A DNA stretch of 64,000 bases from Aurelia coerulea (lineage: Eukaryota > Cnidaria > Scyphozoa > Semaeostomeae > Ulmaridae): assembly GCA_039566865.1 (NCBI GenBank), contig CM076959.1:8415501-8479500 (forward strand), given 5' to 3'. The translations under genes and the position numbers were made by a program. Positions 9,853 through 22,900 of this stretch are shown here, piece after piece (the first letter of the stretch is position 1; each line of letters begins with the position of its first letter). Under the pieces are notes generated by a model. The model did no database searches. It saw only the letters and a program-made list of their open reading frames with translations, and was not told where the DNA came from.

Positions 9853-11195
9853 TGAGTCCCACACTCCTTGCTTTTCACTTGGCACTAATCCAGAGGTCAC
9901 ATAACAAAAACATAAAACCCATCTGAAGAATGCCAGTTAAACTGGCTTGAATTGTCAGAGTGTCAGTTAGGCTGATGAAACCTTGCAGACTGTTTGTCCT
10001 CTAATCTCAGAAGTTATTTCCTTTCCTTTCAGATTAACCTTGGTACAAGAAACATAAATGGCTGTTATTAGTACTCTTGATGTTATGCAAGCTCTTGTAC
10101 CTCTGATGTTTTCAGCTCACTACAATCAAAGTCGCATTGAGGATCTCTTCAGAAAACGTTGGGACTGAGAGAAACAATCTCTGAATCATGATCGTTATGG
10201 AAAATCCAACTTTTGCAAGTCCAACTTATACCTTTTTGAAGTTGGGAAATGAATTCCCATTTCTTGCATTAACTTCTGCATTAGAATGCAACTGTGCACA
10301 TTTTGGAAAAAAAGGAACCATTGGAATTTGGAGCAACAACGAGAAAGAAGATAAACAGTATAATTAGTATTTTAGTTTTGGATAAACAATTTTGAGGTCA
10401 GATAACTATACTTGGAGCATCTATTCACAAAAGACCATCAACATTAATTTTATCACAACAATTGTTTGAAGACTGTAGGCTCTTTAGCAATCCGAGTTTA
10501 GCATTTTTCTTGATATGATAACCCATACTACTTTGTTGTTCTTTAGTTGACCAATGTTGAACGGACTGACATTGATATCTTGAGTACTAATATAGCAAAA
10601 ATGAATTAAGAAATTTCAGGCTGTAAGTTTTCAGCAGTGGAGGGTTCTTAAATGAGTCAAATGTGAGAGTGTGCTAACAGTAAGATTGTGTTTGCAGAAA
10701 CATAGTACAGTGGATATCTCTGGACATGGGTGGCTTCCAACTATTAACTCTGTCTCTTGGGTTTTTTTAAATACAAAGAGGAAAGGAGTTATTTGCAAGC
10801 TATATTGTTGACTTGACATAGACCCTATTTACAATAAAGTCATTTCTTTTAACATGCATCATTCACCTCAATATGACGTGGTGCAAAATCCCAAAAGCGT
10901 GCAATGCTCTCAGGAACAGATGGAATAGTTTTGTAAATGCATTTGCATCAAAAGAGGCATGGTGTTGAATTATTGCTGTGCTGATATTTGTATCATTCAC
11001 CTCAAATTGATATTAATAGTGAATAAGGTCTGCAGAAAGTGAAATTTTTGATCACTCAAAATGGATGTGTAAAATTATTGAAAAGTATTGGTACAGTAGT
11101 ACACTCCCATTAGGGGCTAAGCGGATAGCTACCTGATTTACCCACATTTTTGCACTTGATGGTACAAACACTTATACCAAAGTACCCCTTGTCAG
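9853..11195. other. unassigned interior of the TTAA element
   Basis: AT-rich sequence with no supported coding frame or matched repeat. It may hold the 3' UTR of gene X. Confidence 0.4.
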
Positions 11196-11357
11196 TAGCA
11201 GAGCCAGGAGAGGTATAAGGGGTAATTCCCCCTTCTAAAAATTTGGTAATTATTGTTTATGAGAAATGCAAAAAAATGTCTGGATACTCATTTTACCCCT
11301 ATCCCAGCTGAAGGTTTTTACTTTTACCCCTTTAATATAATTGCCTAGCTCTGCAAC
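11196..11357. repeat. small inverted-repeat element
   Basis: GCAGAGCCAGGAG...AAGGGGTAA at the left is echoed inverted at the right (TTACCCCTTTAAT...CTAGCTCTGC). The size of about 160 bp and CAGAG-type ends suggest a tiny hAT-like MITE. No clear target duplication. Confidence 0.4.
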
Positions 11358-11368
11358 TGCCTCTTGCC

Positions 11369-11553
11369 TGCAATTTACAGTACCATGATTTACAAGTTCT
11401 ACATAGTTTACTTCTGGAATTAGAGGAATGTTTGTTTGTTTGTTTTGGACTGTTTGGCAAATGGTATATCATGAGGTTTTCCATTTTCTTTTTCTCCACT
11501 GAATCACTTGGAGTGTATGCAAACTTCTTGACACCAGCATTATCATTGTCTTC
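11369..11553 (-). CDS. possible exon of an unknown - strand gene Y
   Basis: On the - strand an acceptor-like ATTTGCAG precedes an open, charged segment (FAYTPSDSVEKKKMENLM). The donor end is uncertain. It might follow the ATG-bearing segment at 12092-12168, but the phases do not match directly, so another exon would be required. Not recognised. Confidence 0.35.
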
Positions 11554-11557
11554 CTGC

Positions 11558-12091
11558 AAATAGAATTATGTATATCATATCATTATGTTTTTGATTTTCA
11601 GCGTTTGATTGGAAAGATAAGGGTGTGTAGCTTGTGAAAAAATTTTTCAAAAAGTTCTAGATCTTATATCATGAGGCTAGTGATAAATAATAGCTTTTAC
11701 TGTAGCATTATGTTGCTGCAGTTTCCTTGAAATCAGTCACACAGGACTCGTAACAGGGATACTAAGGAACGCAAAGACCATCAAAAGTGCCCAATTTCAA
11801 GGTTCGAAAAAATTACTTTATCGTGGGGACTTAAGGGGACTTAAGAAAATGTAGCATCATTGAGTATTAATCTTACTTGAAACGACAGGATAACCTTAAG
11901 TCCCCGTTCGTTAACCCAAACGGAGCCAAAAACTGTTACCCATTTTCAAGAATTAGATTACCTTAGGCCCGTCTCCGTAAAGTTATATTTTCATGCATTC
12001 ATTGGTAATACCAGACAAAACAAAGTTAATCAATCAATACGCATATATGATTAAATCTTTAAAATACTTACAACTGCTCGTTCCCCTTTAC
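11558..12091. other. unassigned interval inside the TTAA element
   Basis: Nothing supported; possibly intron of gene Y. Confidence 0.35.
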
Positions 12092-12168
12092 GTTAATGTG
12101 TTGCGAGTGCAAAACGTATCGATGACTGCCTCGGCCTCGCCGCCATCGCTTCTGTCATCCGATTCCAT
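12092..12168 (-). CDS. possible first exon of unknown gene Y
   Basis: On the - strand an ATG (12168-12166) opens an acidic 25-codon stretch (MESDDRSDGGEAEAV) ending at a donor-like AC|GTAAAG. The segment is CpG-richer than its surroundings and lies just downstream of the 34-bp promoter-like motif, as a first exon would. Not recognised. Confidence 0.4.
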
Positions 12169-12183
12169 CTCGAAGCAAAGCGC

Positions 12184-12217
12184 GTTGCATTGTGGGAAGC
12201 TCTGGCCATCCTCCTTG
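12184..12217 (-). promoter_or_regulatory. 34-bp promoter-like motif, copy 2 (inverted)
   Basis: It matches the motif at 8974-9007 at 33 of 34 positions on the opposite strand. It sits 16 bp upstream of the possible gene Y start. Confidence 0.4.
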
Positions 12218-12529
12218 CAGAAAATAGGTGTTTTGGATAAACAAGTAGTTTAAATCATACAGTACACGATATTATGTTTAGTTTTAGACACGGTATGCTC
12301 ATCTACCCCCTATTTATTGCAAATTTTATGTTTTGTTTAATTTTAGGGAGTGAAAGTTATGAATTTTGAAGTCTTTATTGTTTTTTGCAGCGAAAGGCAA
12401 ACTTTATTCCAATATAAAATGTTCTACTTGAAAGATATCATGTTCATACTTTGCCCTACTGCTTATCATTCCATGTAAATTCGAAATCTAATACAATTTT
12501 TTGATTTTCCTTTTATTCCTTTGTTATAT

Positions 12530-12882
12530 GACGTCACTAATTACAATGACGTCATAAACATTAAAATCTGCTGATGTCAGCAAATATGAATAAGTTATAG
12601 ATCAAACGAAAGAACTTTTGATGCTGAGTCCAATGATATATATTACATTGATATACATGTAGAAATGAGGGTACTAGCGGGGTTTAATCAACTTTATTCA
12701 ATACCTCTCTCCAAATAAGACATTATTGTGGTCACGTGACAAACTTTTTGAAATTAAAATGTTTCTCTTTGGAAAGCCTATTAAATTTTAGGAAAAGTTA
12801 ATGAATTTCAGTGCCTCAATTAATGTAATCTGAGGGCTACAGACAAGTTTCTACATGGGGCCCCACCCTGCCCTGAATAGGG
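12530..12882 (-). repeat. terminal region of TTAA element, shared with 54729-55080
   Basis: The reverse complement resembles 54729-55080. Shared landmarks are CCCTATTC at the end, TGACCACA, a TTTGCTGACATCAGCA block and ATGACGTCA. It defines a repeat family independent of the cargo. Confidence 0.6.
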
Positions 12883-12886
12883 TTAA

Positions 12887-13230
12887 GTCCATCTGCTATC
12901 TGGATGCGAGAGGTCCGTGAAATGACAACTTAAAAAAATTATTTCAGAAAAACCAGAAGTAATAGACCAGTGGGCAAGCAACCCTGGTTAGGAAATTTAT
13001 CTGATAAGACAGATTAAAAGCTCCTAAAGTTCTTCAAAAGTATATTTTCACGGCAAGAAAAAATGGAGAGGTTAGTTCTCCTTTGGTTTTCCCCACAGCT
13101 ACAACTTGCAATGATTGCGAGGCACGAAGTTGTTGATCACGTGGTCAAAGTGGAGCTCGTTGCTTGGCTGTGGTGCAAAATGTAAACAAACCAAAACTGC
13201 TATTGTGAAAATATTGTCCCCTGCTTTGTT
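12887..13230 (-). repeat. outer palindrome, right arm, outer segment
   Basis: The reverse complement matches 3361-3622 and 7453-7510 in one uninterrupted stretch. It therefore serves as the empty-site reference for the PLE insertion in the left arm. Confidence 0.75.
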
Positions 13231-13740
13231 CTCCAACAATGACAAAGCTAGTAAATTTGCAAAGAAAGAGTTCTAGCGTTTTATTTGAAATTTCTTCTGC
13301 ATTTTTATAATGGTTGAAAGTGCTATTTATCTACAAGACAATACTATCAACCCTTTTAAAAATGTATAGAAAATTTGAATATGACGCTAGAAGCCCTTCT
13401 TTCAAACATTACTTCATTTTGACAATGTGGGAGAACAACAGAAGTGTCGTTTTCGAAGTGCAAAAGAATTGCTTCAGATAACGGAGATTTAATCTTGACT
13501 GTGTGCACTTGAAAATATGCCATTTTTCCAGAAATTACGAGAACAATGTTTGCTCGTTTCTGGCTGCTTTGCTGGTTACGCAGATGATGAGTACAACAAC
13601 TTGCGCCTTTTGAACAGTCGCGAAAAATGTGATTCTGTTACCGATCACGAAATTATTTTATGTGCATTTGTGTCAAGGACCAGTCCAAATTGATTTGACA
13701 CATTGCAAAGTCTTGAAATGACAGTATTTTGTTCTCGCAG
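13231..13740. other. sequence upstream of the first RAD51AP1 exon found
   Basis: AT-rich; it ends in the acceptor TTCTCGCAG. The missing N-terminal exon was not recognised here. Confidence 0.4.
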
Positions 13741-13936
13741 ATGATTTCCAAGACTCCCCAAATGCACCACCAACAAAGAAAGCAAAAACGACGGCAAAAA
13801 GAGAGGAAAACAAGAAAAATGAAACGAAGAAAAAAGAAATCAAGGAAACAAAAATTTTTAAAACCAGGGAGGAGAGTAAACATGCACAAATTAGTATTCA
13901 TGGCAGTATTATGCATACGGATCAAAATATGAACAG
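13741..13936 (+). CDS. RAD51AP1: RAD51AP1 exon with DDF/Lys-rich N-terminal region
   Basis: Acceptor TTCTCGCAG; donor CAG|GTATAG. It begins with two bases of an Asp codon (DDFQDSPNAPPTKKAK) and ends with AG of an Arg codon. The competing weak donor at 13873 would break phase with the next exon. Confidence 0.8.
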
Positions 13937-16900
13937 GTATAGAACATAGTGCCCTCTTTCAGTACTTTAATCGTTTTTTCCTTCTTCCACATTTCTCCCT
14001 AGCTTCTGAAGATATTTTTAGGGCACTGACAGCATAGGGTTCAAATCTTTCAAATCTTTAAAAAGGTGGGTGTAAAAGTCTATGATATTTTTCTTTTAAT
14101 TGCATGTCTTGAAAGAATTTTTGAAATTTTGCCTTAAATCTGCCGTTGAAATTGTTTGTTATCTTGATTTTTTTTAAAATGGCGGCAATTTAATGATTTT
14201 TGAAAAAATTGATGGAAAATTTTGAAAATATCTAAATCATCGTAAATCTTAAACCAACAGAGGAAAACTGATGTAACCCTCAAGAAAACAACAGTCTAGG
14301 AAGGTCTAAAATATGGTGGCAAGCAAAAGTCTTTAGCTTTTCTGGTTTAGGATTTAGAAATTTAATGACGTCATAGCCTCAAATTTGATGAATGCTGCCA
14401 TTTTCAAAATAATCAAGATGTCACTAAATTTCCCAGCAAATTTACAGCAAAAACCCCAAGTTCCCTCCAACCCATTTATTTCAAAGAAAAGTATGATAGA
14501 ATTTTACACCGACCTTTTTAAAGATTTGAGCCCTATGTTGGCACTGACAACTTATCAAAGGTATGTCATGGTCCCTCCTCTCAACGTGACCACACCTCGT
14601 GATTCCTTTGGCCTGGAATTACAGAGAGTTAGTGATTCTCCTGAATCGTCGAAGCAGGTTTGACAGAGCCAACGCTCAAGTTTGACATGGCAGATTAAAA
14701 GAAGAAAGAATCATTATAAATTATCCTTATAAAGAATCCTTATTAAGAATCATTGCCAGTTACGGAGACGAAAACCGTTCGACCAGCTATCTTTTATTCT
14801 TGCATTTGCAATTATTAAACAAGCCCAGTCTTAAAGGCGTTGGCGAGCAGATAGTTTTGGTTTCGAGAGATAGCATCTGCATAACGCAACACCAGTAACT
14901 CTAAATTTATTCGTAATATACATTACACGTCTCCTCATACGTTGCAATTTGGACAATAATACGTGTCGGCAAGTCTATTATGTGCCATTTTTCTGACTCA
15001 GTAAGGGAGCAGGAATTTCTGTGCGATGCCAATCTTGTGCCTTACAGTGCCATACGGTAAGCAGACTGAAATAATCTGATACACTAGACTGACACTAGGA
15101 AGCATCTATGTTGATTTTCCATTTCTTATCTTAGCAGGAGATCAAGAGATGAAAAATTATTTGAAAGAGAGTTGCAAGCTGTGATACAACTTTCCAAGAA
15201 GCAATCGCCACAGGTTATTAACATTGATGAAGATGACGCAGGAAGTGTCAGTGTAGGGAACACACAACAAACATCATGTAAGAAATCCAGCTAGTTGTCG
15301 TGTTCCTTTATTTTACCCTTACATTTGAATCGATGAATTTCTGACTGGAAACTTGCAGGCAACTAAGACTTTGGATAAAAATGTTTCGGACCTTTCTATT
15401 GAGAACTTTTAACAGAAATCTTTCGAAAACTGAAAACGGTTCCAGTAAAGTATGGACACAAGTATTAAATTAGCTGCAATTTCTTGAAATTTTTTCACTA
15501 GCACCGCATGCTGACTGGATAGGGTTAATAAAGACATCTGAAAAACGTAATAAACCTTGCTTTTAAATTTTTAGATGATTTTCTCATTCTTTTTAAATGA
15601 GATTCATCGTTCAGTTCAGACAGGTGGGCTTTAGGTTTTTGACAAAAATTATTAACAGATTGTACTTTTTCCTCAGGAATATCTTCCAGCACTCAGCCCT
15701 ACAGTAACAAACTAACCTGATACCATATTGCAAGGTAGTTTTTCTATGTTAGCAAAATATCAGTCTTGCTAGCTGACCGTTTACTATATTGATGAACAGA
15801 TTCCACACACTCAAAGAATGAAAATATAAATGAAACGAAGAAGGAGCGAGTTTATTAAGGTTACTGTACCCCTTCAGGACAAGAAAATGTTTTTTCCTAT
15901 CAATCTTTGGATTTTTAGATAATTGGATACCACACACACCCACCTGCAATTTTGGATAATTTCAATTAGTTTTCCTTTATTTTTCAATGAATTATAAGCA
16001 ATTTAAAGCAACGCCTTTCCAGCCAGGAGCATGCTGGTTACATAACTAAAGGTTAATGATTTCAAGTGTCTCTGATTTCCTTTTGAAAAAAATTTACGGC
16101 TTTGATACCGATTAAACTATTATTAATTCTGCGCTAAATGCATAAAGGGTTACTCTGTTTGCTCTAGTGGCCAGATTAATGTTAATCGTTGACAACAGTG
16201 GAGTTATACGCTAAGAAACTATTTCAGCCCTTTTCTCAAGATTAAATTCTCATTATTATTATTATTATTATCAATTTGTTTTACGTTGGCAACTTACATA
16301 ACTAATTCAAAGCTAATTCAAGCCAACAAATTAAATACATAAATATATATATACATACAAGTAAAACTAGTCAATAAAATTACAAAGTTCAAATCAAATT
16401 ACAATGTTCAAATCAAATTACAAAGTTCATATTAAAAAAGGTGTAAAATCATAGAAAGCCGAGTTGAGGAATGTACTGCCTGCAAAGTCTGCAGTCGCAG
16501 CCTTCATTGGTCCAGTGTTTGATTTTATTCTTAAATTGATGCACAGAATTTGAATCCTTAATTTCCTGAGGAAGAGAGTGCCAAATACGCAGCCCTCTGT
16601 ATCGGATTGTTTCAGTACCATGATTAACTGTATGTACCATAGGAAGTAAGAATGTATTGGTATTTCTCAAATTATATGTGAGACTTCTTTGCAGGAAAAT
16701 TTCGTCCATAAAACTGGGGTTTAAATTATTAGTAGTTTTGAACATTTCAGTCATTAGCAATTGTACATTTTTCTGATGTATTGTTACAGATCTATCTTTT
16801 TCTAATAAGGTTTCAAAGCTGGAAGTATTGTCTTTATACGCAATTCGTAAGGCTCTCTCATGCAGCCTATTGATTTTGTTATTCATCTTTCTGCTATGGA

Positions 16901-19900
16901 ACATCCATACCAAAGGACAGTATTGGAACTGGCTAGTTACAAATGCTCTCATCAAAAGTTTTAATTTGTCAGTTCCTAGATATGCGGACATGCGTGACAA
17001 AGCATATAGTTTGTTACCAGCCTTTTTACAAATATTGTTTACATGCTTTTCAAAACTGAGATTTGCATCAATCAAAACCCCTAAAAGTTTCTCCTCTTGT
17101 GAATTATTGACGGTACAGTTGCCAATATTTATGCCGACATCTTGATCTGTTTTTTCACCAAAAATCATAAAGTGGCATTTACCTTCGTTAAGTTTCATGT
17201 AATTGTTTGCGAACCATTCGATTATAATTTTTGAATCATTTTCTAACCTGGAGATTACATTTTCGAGACCCACATCGCACGTATAAATGGTTGTATCATC
17301 GGCATAGTTACATATATCTGTCTCTTGAATCGATAACAGAAGGTCATTGACGTAGATATTGAAAAAGAGAGGTCCAAGGACAGATCCTTGAGGAACACCA
17401 AGCTGAATATGTTTATAGTTAGCAACCAATGGGTATTCAGACAGCTCCCTGTTTCCAACAAAAAATTTCCACAGCAGATTTAAAGCAAAGTTCCAAAAGT
17501 TCATTTCAAGCCAATCAATTCAAAGAAAAATGCCATAGAATTTTACACCCACCTTTTTAAAGATTTGAAAAATTGGAGCCCTATGCTGTCAGTGTCAGTA
17601 ATTGGACAATATTTGGCAGACAGAGAGAAAGCGCTTCTGTTCCGGACCCCGTTAGTAACATGGACAACGTGGTGTCTTCCTATCTTAGAAAGTGGCTAGA
17701 GATACCAATAAATGGCACACTGGAAATCTGCCTGCTATCCCGCAACAAATTTGGCCTTGAAATCATATTACCGTGAACAAAGTTCATCCAGTGTCAGAGT
17801 GTTCTCAGAAATAACCTAAAAAAACTCCATGAATTCAGATATACAAGAATTACGCAAGGAAACCAGCAAAGGGGAGAATATTCAAATCGACCAGTTCAAC
17901 TCTACGAAAGAAGTTCTTAAATCAATCCGAAAATGCAGCGAAGATGAGGTACAAAATGAGCTTCCAAACCAAGGTGCTATTGTATCTGTCATGTGGAAAG
18001 AAGTACTCACATGCACACTTAAGATCTGGTCCACTACCCAAGCCTGTATGCCAAAAAATATATTCAATTTCACTGTCAGATATCTAAACAATACACTTGC
18101 CACACAAAAGAATATGGTGCTTTGTGGACAGACAAACGACAATCGATGCACCTTCTGCAGAGGCTTTTTTAAGGGGTTTTAAGTGGGGAGGCAAATCCTA
18201 AAAAGGGGATATGTTAGTCTGATTGGCTAGACCGTAGGAGTGTTTTCAGATCAAGGAGGGGGGGGGGCACTAATTCGCACCGAAGGCATTAAGTGTTCGG
18301 GGGTCAGAATTTATTTTGGTCAATGCCTTCTTTTCTTTTGGCAACGCCATTTTGTGCATTGCTGATGAAAGGGCATTTTATGCTCGGAGGTCCTGGAGAA
18401 AAATAGGAAATTTAAGAATCCAAATATGTATCAAACGGGCTAGCTAAAATCAAACTACAACATGATAAGAATACTTTGTCAAGAGTGTTGCTGTAAGACT
18501 CATTGATATTTGACATATTTGATAAAACTCATCGCGAATTCTCGTGAGCAGCGGCGTGGCCAGAAATTTTAAGTTAGGTGAAATGAGGGGGTCTGGGGGC
18601 AAAGCCCCCAGGAAAAATTTTCAGAGCCTACACCCTTTACTTTGGCTTAGAATGGATCTCCCAATATCATGCTTGCCATTAGTGAAAAGGAAACTTTGAT
18701 AGTTTTGTGACATTTATCCTATGCTAGAGTAACATTTTTGAAGAAAGATCCTTGACTTTGGCTGAAACATCCTGTCTCTGGTGGAAAACAGTCCTGTTAT
18801 TGTATTCCATCCATTTACACATGGCTCTTGCAGGTTGCCTACGCAGTGGTGGCGGCAATAGCTTACTTTCTGAAAATCACTTACTTGAAATAAGGGATAA
18901 TTTTCTGGGGTCAAAAATCTCGACACTGGGGGGGCAAAGTCTAGGGATCGGGGGGCAATTGCCCCCCCCCCCCCCAGTTCTAATGTTGAAAAAGGCCCTG
19001 ACCTTCTGCTCGCAGTCTGAATCATTATTGCACGTTGTCGCTGGGTGCAAATCGTATCTGGAAGAGGGGAGATGCACGTGGAGACACAATGCTGTTCTCC
19101 TATTCTTGAGCAAGATATTTGCCAAAGTTAAAGATATTAGACTTTTTGCCGACCTTGATGACTTCGATTCACCTTGTATAATTACCGGACACAATCTTCG
19201 ACCGGACATGCTGATCATTTTCAATCGGACACTGTATATCATAGAACTTACTGTGGGATTTGAATCGAACGTGAACGCGAATGCTTTACGGAAAAAGCAC
19301 AAATATTCAGAACTCGCCGAAACTCTTTCGCGAAAAAATGATGCGCTTAGATTTGTCAATGTATCCATGGGTACTTTTTTCAGTTCAGTTCAGTTTATAT
19401 TTTAAATTCCACAACATACAATTCAAAACTATTAACAATACAAAAAAACTAAACTACAAGGATATGAGACAGTTACAGAAAAATTGATACATTTGAATGG
19501 GAAATTAATACAATATTAAAATACTAGGAACAAAATGAATTGCATGCGGGGAATTACTTAAAGGAGGAGCCCCCTCAATAGGTAAACTAATCGAGGAGCC
19601 CCCTATCCTAAAAGGTTATTGAATGAATTTGGTTGAATTTGAATAATCTTAGGAATACAAATGTTAGCATGTCATATGTAAAATCGTGCAAGATATCAAA
19701 ATAGCTCAGGACATTAGTTGACCTTGTTCAGTAAGTAAATTTTCAATTTTGTTTTGAAAGATATTTTTGATGGAGCATTTCTGAGTTCTGCAGATAGTGT
19801 ATTCCAGAGTTTTGCACCAAGATAACGTAATGATTTTAGACCATATTGAAGACTGTTTTGTCGAGTCAAATATAAATCACCTTGACTGGCCTGTCTAGTG

Positions 19901-22900
19901 GAATATTGATGAACAAATGAATTGAATACAAAGAAGTTATGAAAGCATTCAGGTGATGTCTTGTTGACGGAGTCAAAAACAAAAGTTAAGAGTCTAAATT
20001 GAAAATTATCAGAAAGTCTGAGAAGTTTTAGATCTTTGAAGATGGGGAGAGAGGGTGACAAGCGAGGTTGAAAGGATATGGCTCTGACTGCTTTTTTCTG
20101 TAACCTGAAAATAGGTTCAATGTATGATGCATATGTTTGATCCCAGACAATAAGACCATATTGTAAGAAAGACAGAAACAAAGCATTGTACAAGCAGAGA
20201 GAAACATCCAATGGAAGTAGGTTTCGAATTTTGAAAAACATTCCGCACGTTCTAGCCAATTTTTTAGACAGTTCACTGAGATGGTATTTCCAGCTTAGAT
20301 GCTCATCTAACAGGAGACCCAAGAATTTAACAAATTTTACTCTTTTGATACTCTTTTTCCCTATTTTAATAACAGCATCAGGAGGAACTTTTACAGATGA
20401 AGAATGGAAGATAATATAATTTGTCTTTTCTATATTTAATGATAATTTATTAGCATCAAGCCATTTCTTTACTGATCTCAGTTCTCTGTTTACTATTCTA
20501 ATCAAATGAGACAAATCACTGGATTCACAGTAGATGTTTGTATCATCAGCAAAAAGATCAAACTTGAGCTTCTTGGAAGCATTAGGGAGGTCATTAATAT
20601 AAATGAGGAAAAGTAATGGGCCCAGTACAGAACCTTGTGGTACACCGCAAGTAATGGAAAGTAAGTTGGAATTACTTCCATTAACAGAAACATATTGATT
20701 TCTATCAGACAGATATGATCTAAACCATTCAAGAGCACATCCACGAACACCATAGTGTTCCAGTTTCGATAGCAAAATTGCATGATTACCCGTATCAAAA
20801 GCCTTTTGCAAATCAATGAAGATACCACAACCAAATCTTTTATTATCAAGTGTATTTCTTACAGTTTCTGTCAAGCTCACTAGGGCATGATCAATTGAAT
20901 GATTTTCTTGAAATCCAAATTGTAATGAATAAAGAACCTTATGTATTTCAAGGAATCTATAAAGTCGTCTGTACATTAACTTCTCAAATATCTTGCTAAA
21001 GATAGGCAGAAGAGAAATGGGCCTATAGTTTGATGGCAGCTCAAGATTACCTTTTTTAAACAGTGAAATCACCTTGGCTAACTTAAGCTTATCAGGAAAA
21101 ATACCAGACTGGAAAGACTGATTCACAAGGAGAGCAAGAAGTGGAGAAATTGAGGATCCAATGATTTTTAGTAATTTTATAGGTATACTATTGGGACCTA
21201 CAGATTTGGAGGGATTTAAGATGTTAATTATATCCTTAACTTCCATTTGAGTAACTGGAGAAAGGAAAAGTGAACTAGAAGTTCTGTTTGATAGATAGTC
21301 AAGGGGAGATTTAGGAGTCAAAGAGACTGTCTTAGTTATTTCATCAGCAACATTTACAAAAAATTATTAAAAATATTAGACATTTTACAGGGGTCTGAGG
21401 TTACAGTTCCATCTTTATCTTTTATCTTGTTAATTGCAGAAGAAGTGGAAGATTTATGAGAAATTATTGTCTTAATACCTGACCATAATTTTTTCATATT
21501 TTGACTGTTAGTAGAAAAATAATTATGAAAATACCTTGCTTTATTTTCCTTTAATTCATTGGACACACGATTTCTAAACTTCTTATACAACTTCAGGCTA
21601 TCATCAGTTTGCTTTTTCTTCAATTTCAGCAAAATTCTGTCTCGGATTCTCATCATCTTCAGTATCTTACTGTTTATCCATGGTTTATCTTTGAGTTTCA
21701 TTTCCTTTCTACTCCGCTTTTTAATTGGAGCATGTCTATTTGTCAAAGATGTTAGATCTTTCAAAAATCTGCCAAATTTTTTGTCTATATCCATGTCACT
21801 GTTTTCCAGATAATCAAAGTCAATCTGATTAAAATCCTCATGAAAATCATTTTTATCGAAATTGGAATAATCATATTTCAATGATTCAGACTTATTATGA
21901 CTAATCTGAGCATTTTTCAAAATGAAAAACTGGGGGAAATGGTCAGTAATTTGCATCAAGATGTTGCCACTGGTTATATTAGCATTAGTAGCATTTTTGT
22001 ATATATTGTCAATAATAGATGCAGAATATTCTGAAACTCTAGTAGGATGATGAATGCAAGGAAGAAGGCTGTGTGAAAAAAGGTTATTGATAAAGTCATT
22101 GGTTGGTGTATGGGAAGCATGATCCAATAAATTCACATTGAAGTCACCCATTATGAATAGCAGTTTGTTTGAGGATATTTTAGAGAGAAGGTTCTGAAAA
22201 TGGGAAGTAAGGTTGTCAAAATTTGAGCTTGGGTGTCTGTAAACACAGCAAATTAGGAAGTCCTTGTCTTTTTTGTTTCCAATTTCAACCCATACAGTTT
22301 CAAAATCATCTGTGCAAGAGTCTAAGTCAATTCTTGGAATGGAAGTGAGAGAATCTTTAATATACAAACCAACACCACCATTTTGAGTCAAAGAAGAAGT
22401 CTTAAAAAAGGTATAGCCTGGAATGTCAACATTAGATGAAATGGGATTGTCATTAGAATGCCATATTCCAGACACTCCAATCACATCAAGATTTAAATTA
22501 GTGTGAGAAGATAAAGAAACTAATTCATCATGATGAAGGGATAGACTTCTTATATTAGTGTGAAGAATAGAAAAGTCATTGGAGGATAATTGTAAGGAAG
22601 AGAGTCCAGGAAGAGTGAAGTAGCGAGAATCAATATTTTGAGGCATTTGTTCATCAATATCATAATCACTAAGATTAGGCAAATTAACAAGGTTTGATGT
22701 AATTTCAAATGAAGGTGTGGAATCAGCAAAAGATGGAAGATCAAAATCATGAATTTCTAACAATTCTTCATTTGCTAATGAGCCAAATGGAAACATATAT
22801 TTGATACATACAAAACCAAACCATGGGTAGTTTACAAAACCATGGAACATCATCTGGTTCTTTTTCCACTTGTTTATATTCAGAAGCTGAGATATCATTG

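Larger units (their letters stand above)
8751..12882. mobile_element. piggyBac-like TTAA element carrying exon-like cargo
   Basis: The interval is bounded by TTAA on both sides (8747-8750, 12883-12886) and by inverted termini CCCTATTCAGGGCAGG, identical over about 16 bp. The flanking palindrome arm reads continuously if the segment plus one TTAA is removed, which shows a single insertion. The right-terminal 350 bp has a relative at 54729-55080. TTAA targets with CCCT termini are a piggyBac hallmark, but no transposase is visible. Exons on both strands lie inside. Confidence 0.7.

Noticed and set aside
13741..13932. ATG at 13741 starting a basic 60-residue protein (MISKTPQMHHQQRKQ)
   Set aside because: That frame is one base off the conserved exon frame, and the ATG sits directly after a splice acceptor.
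18752..18985. + strand frame before the R2-like zinc knuckle
   Set aside because: It lies inside the hAT element and joins the R2-like frame only by chance phase.
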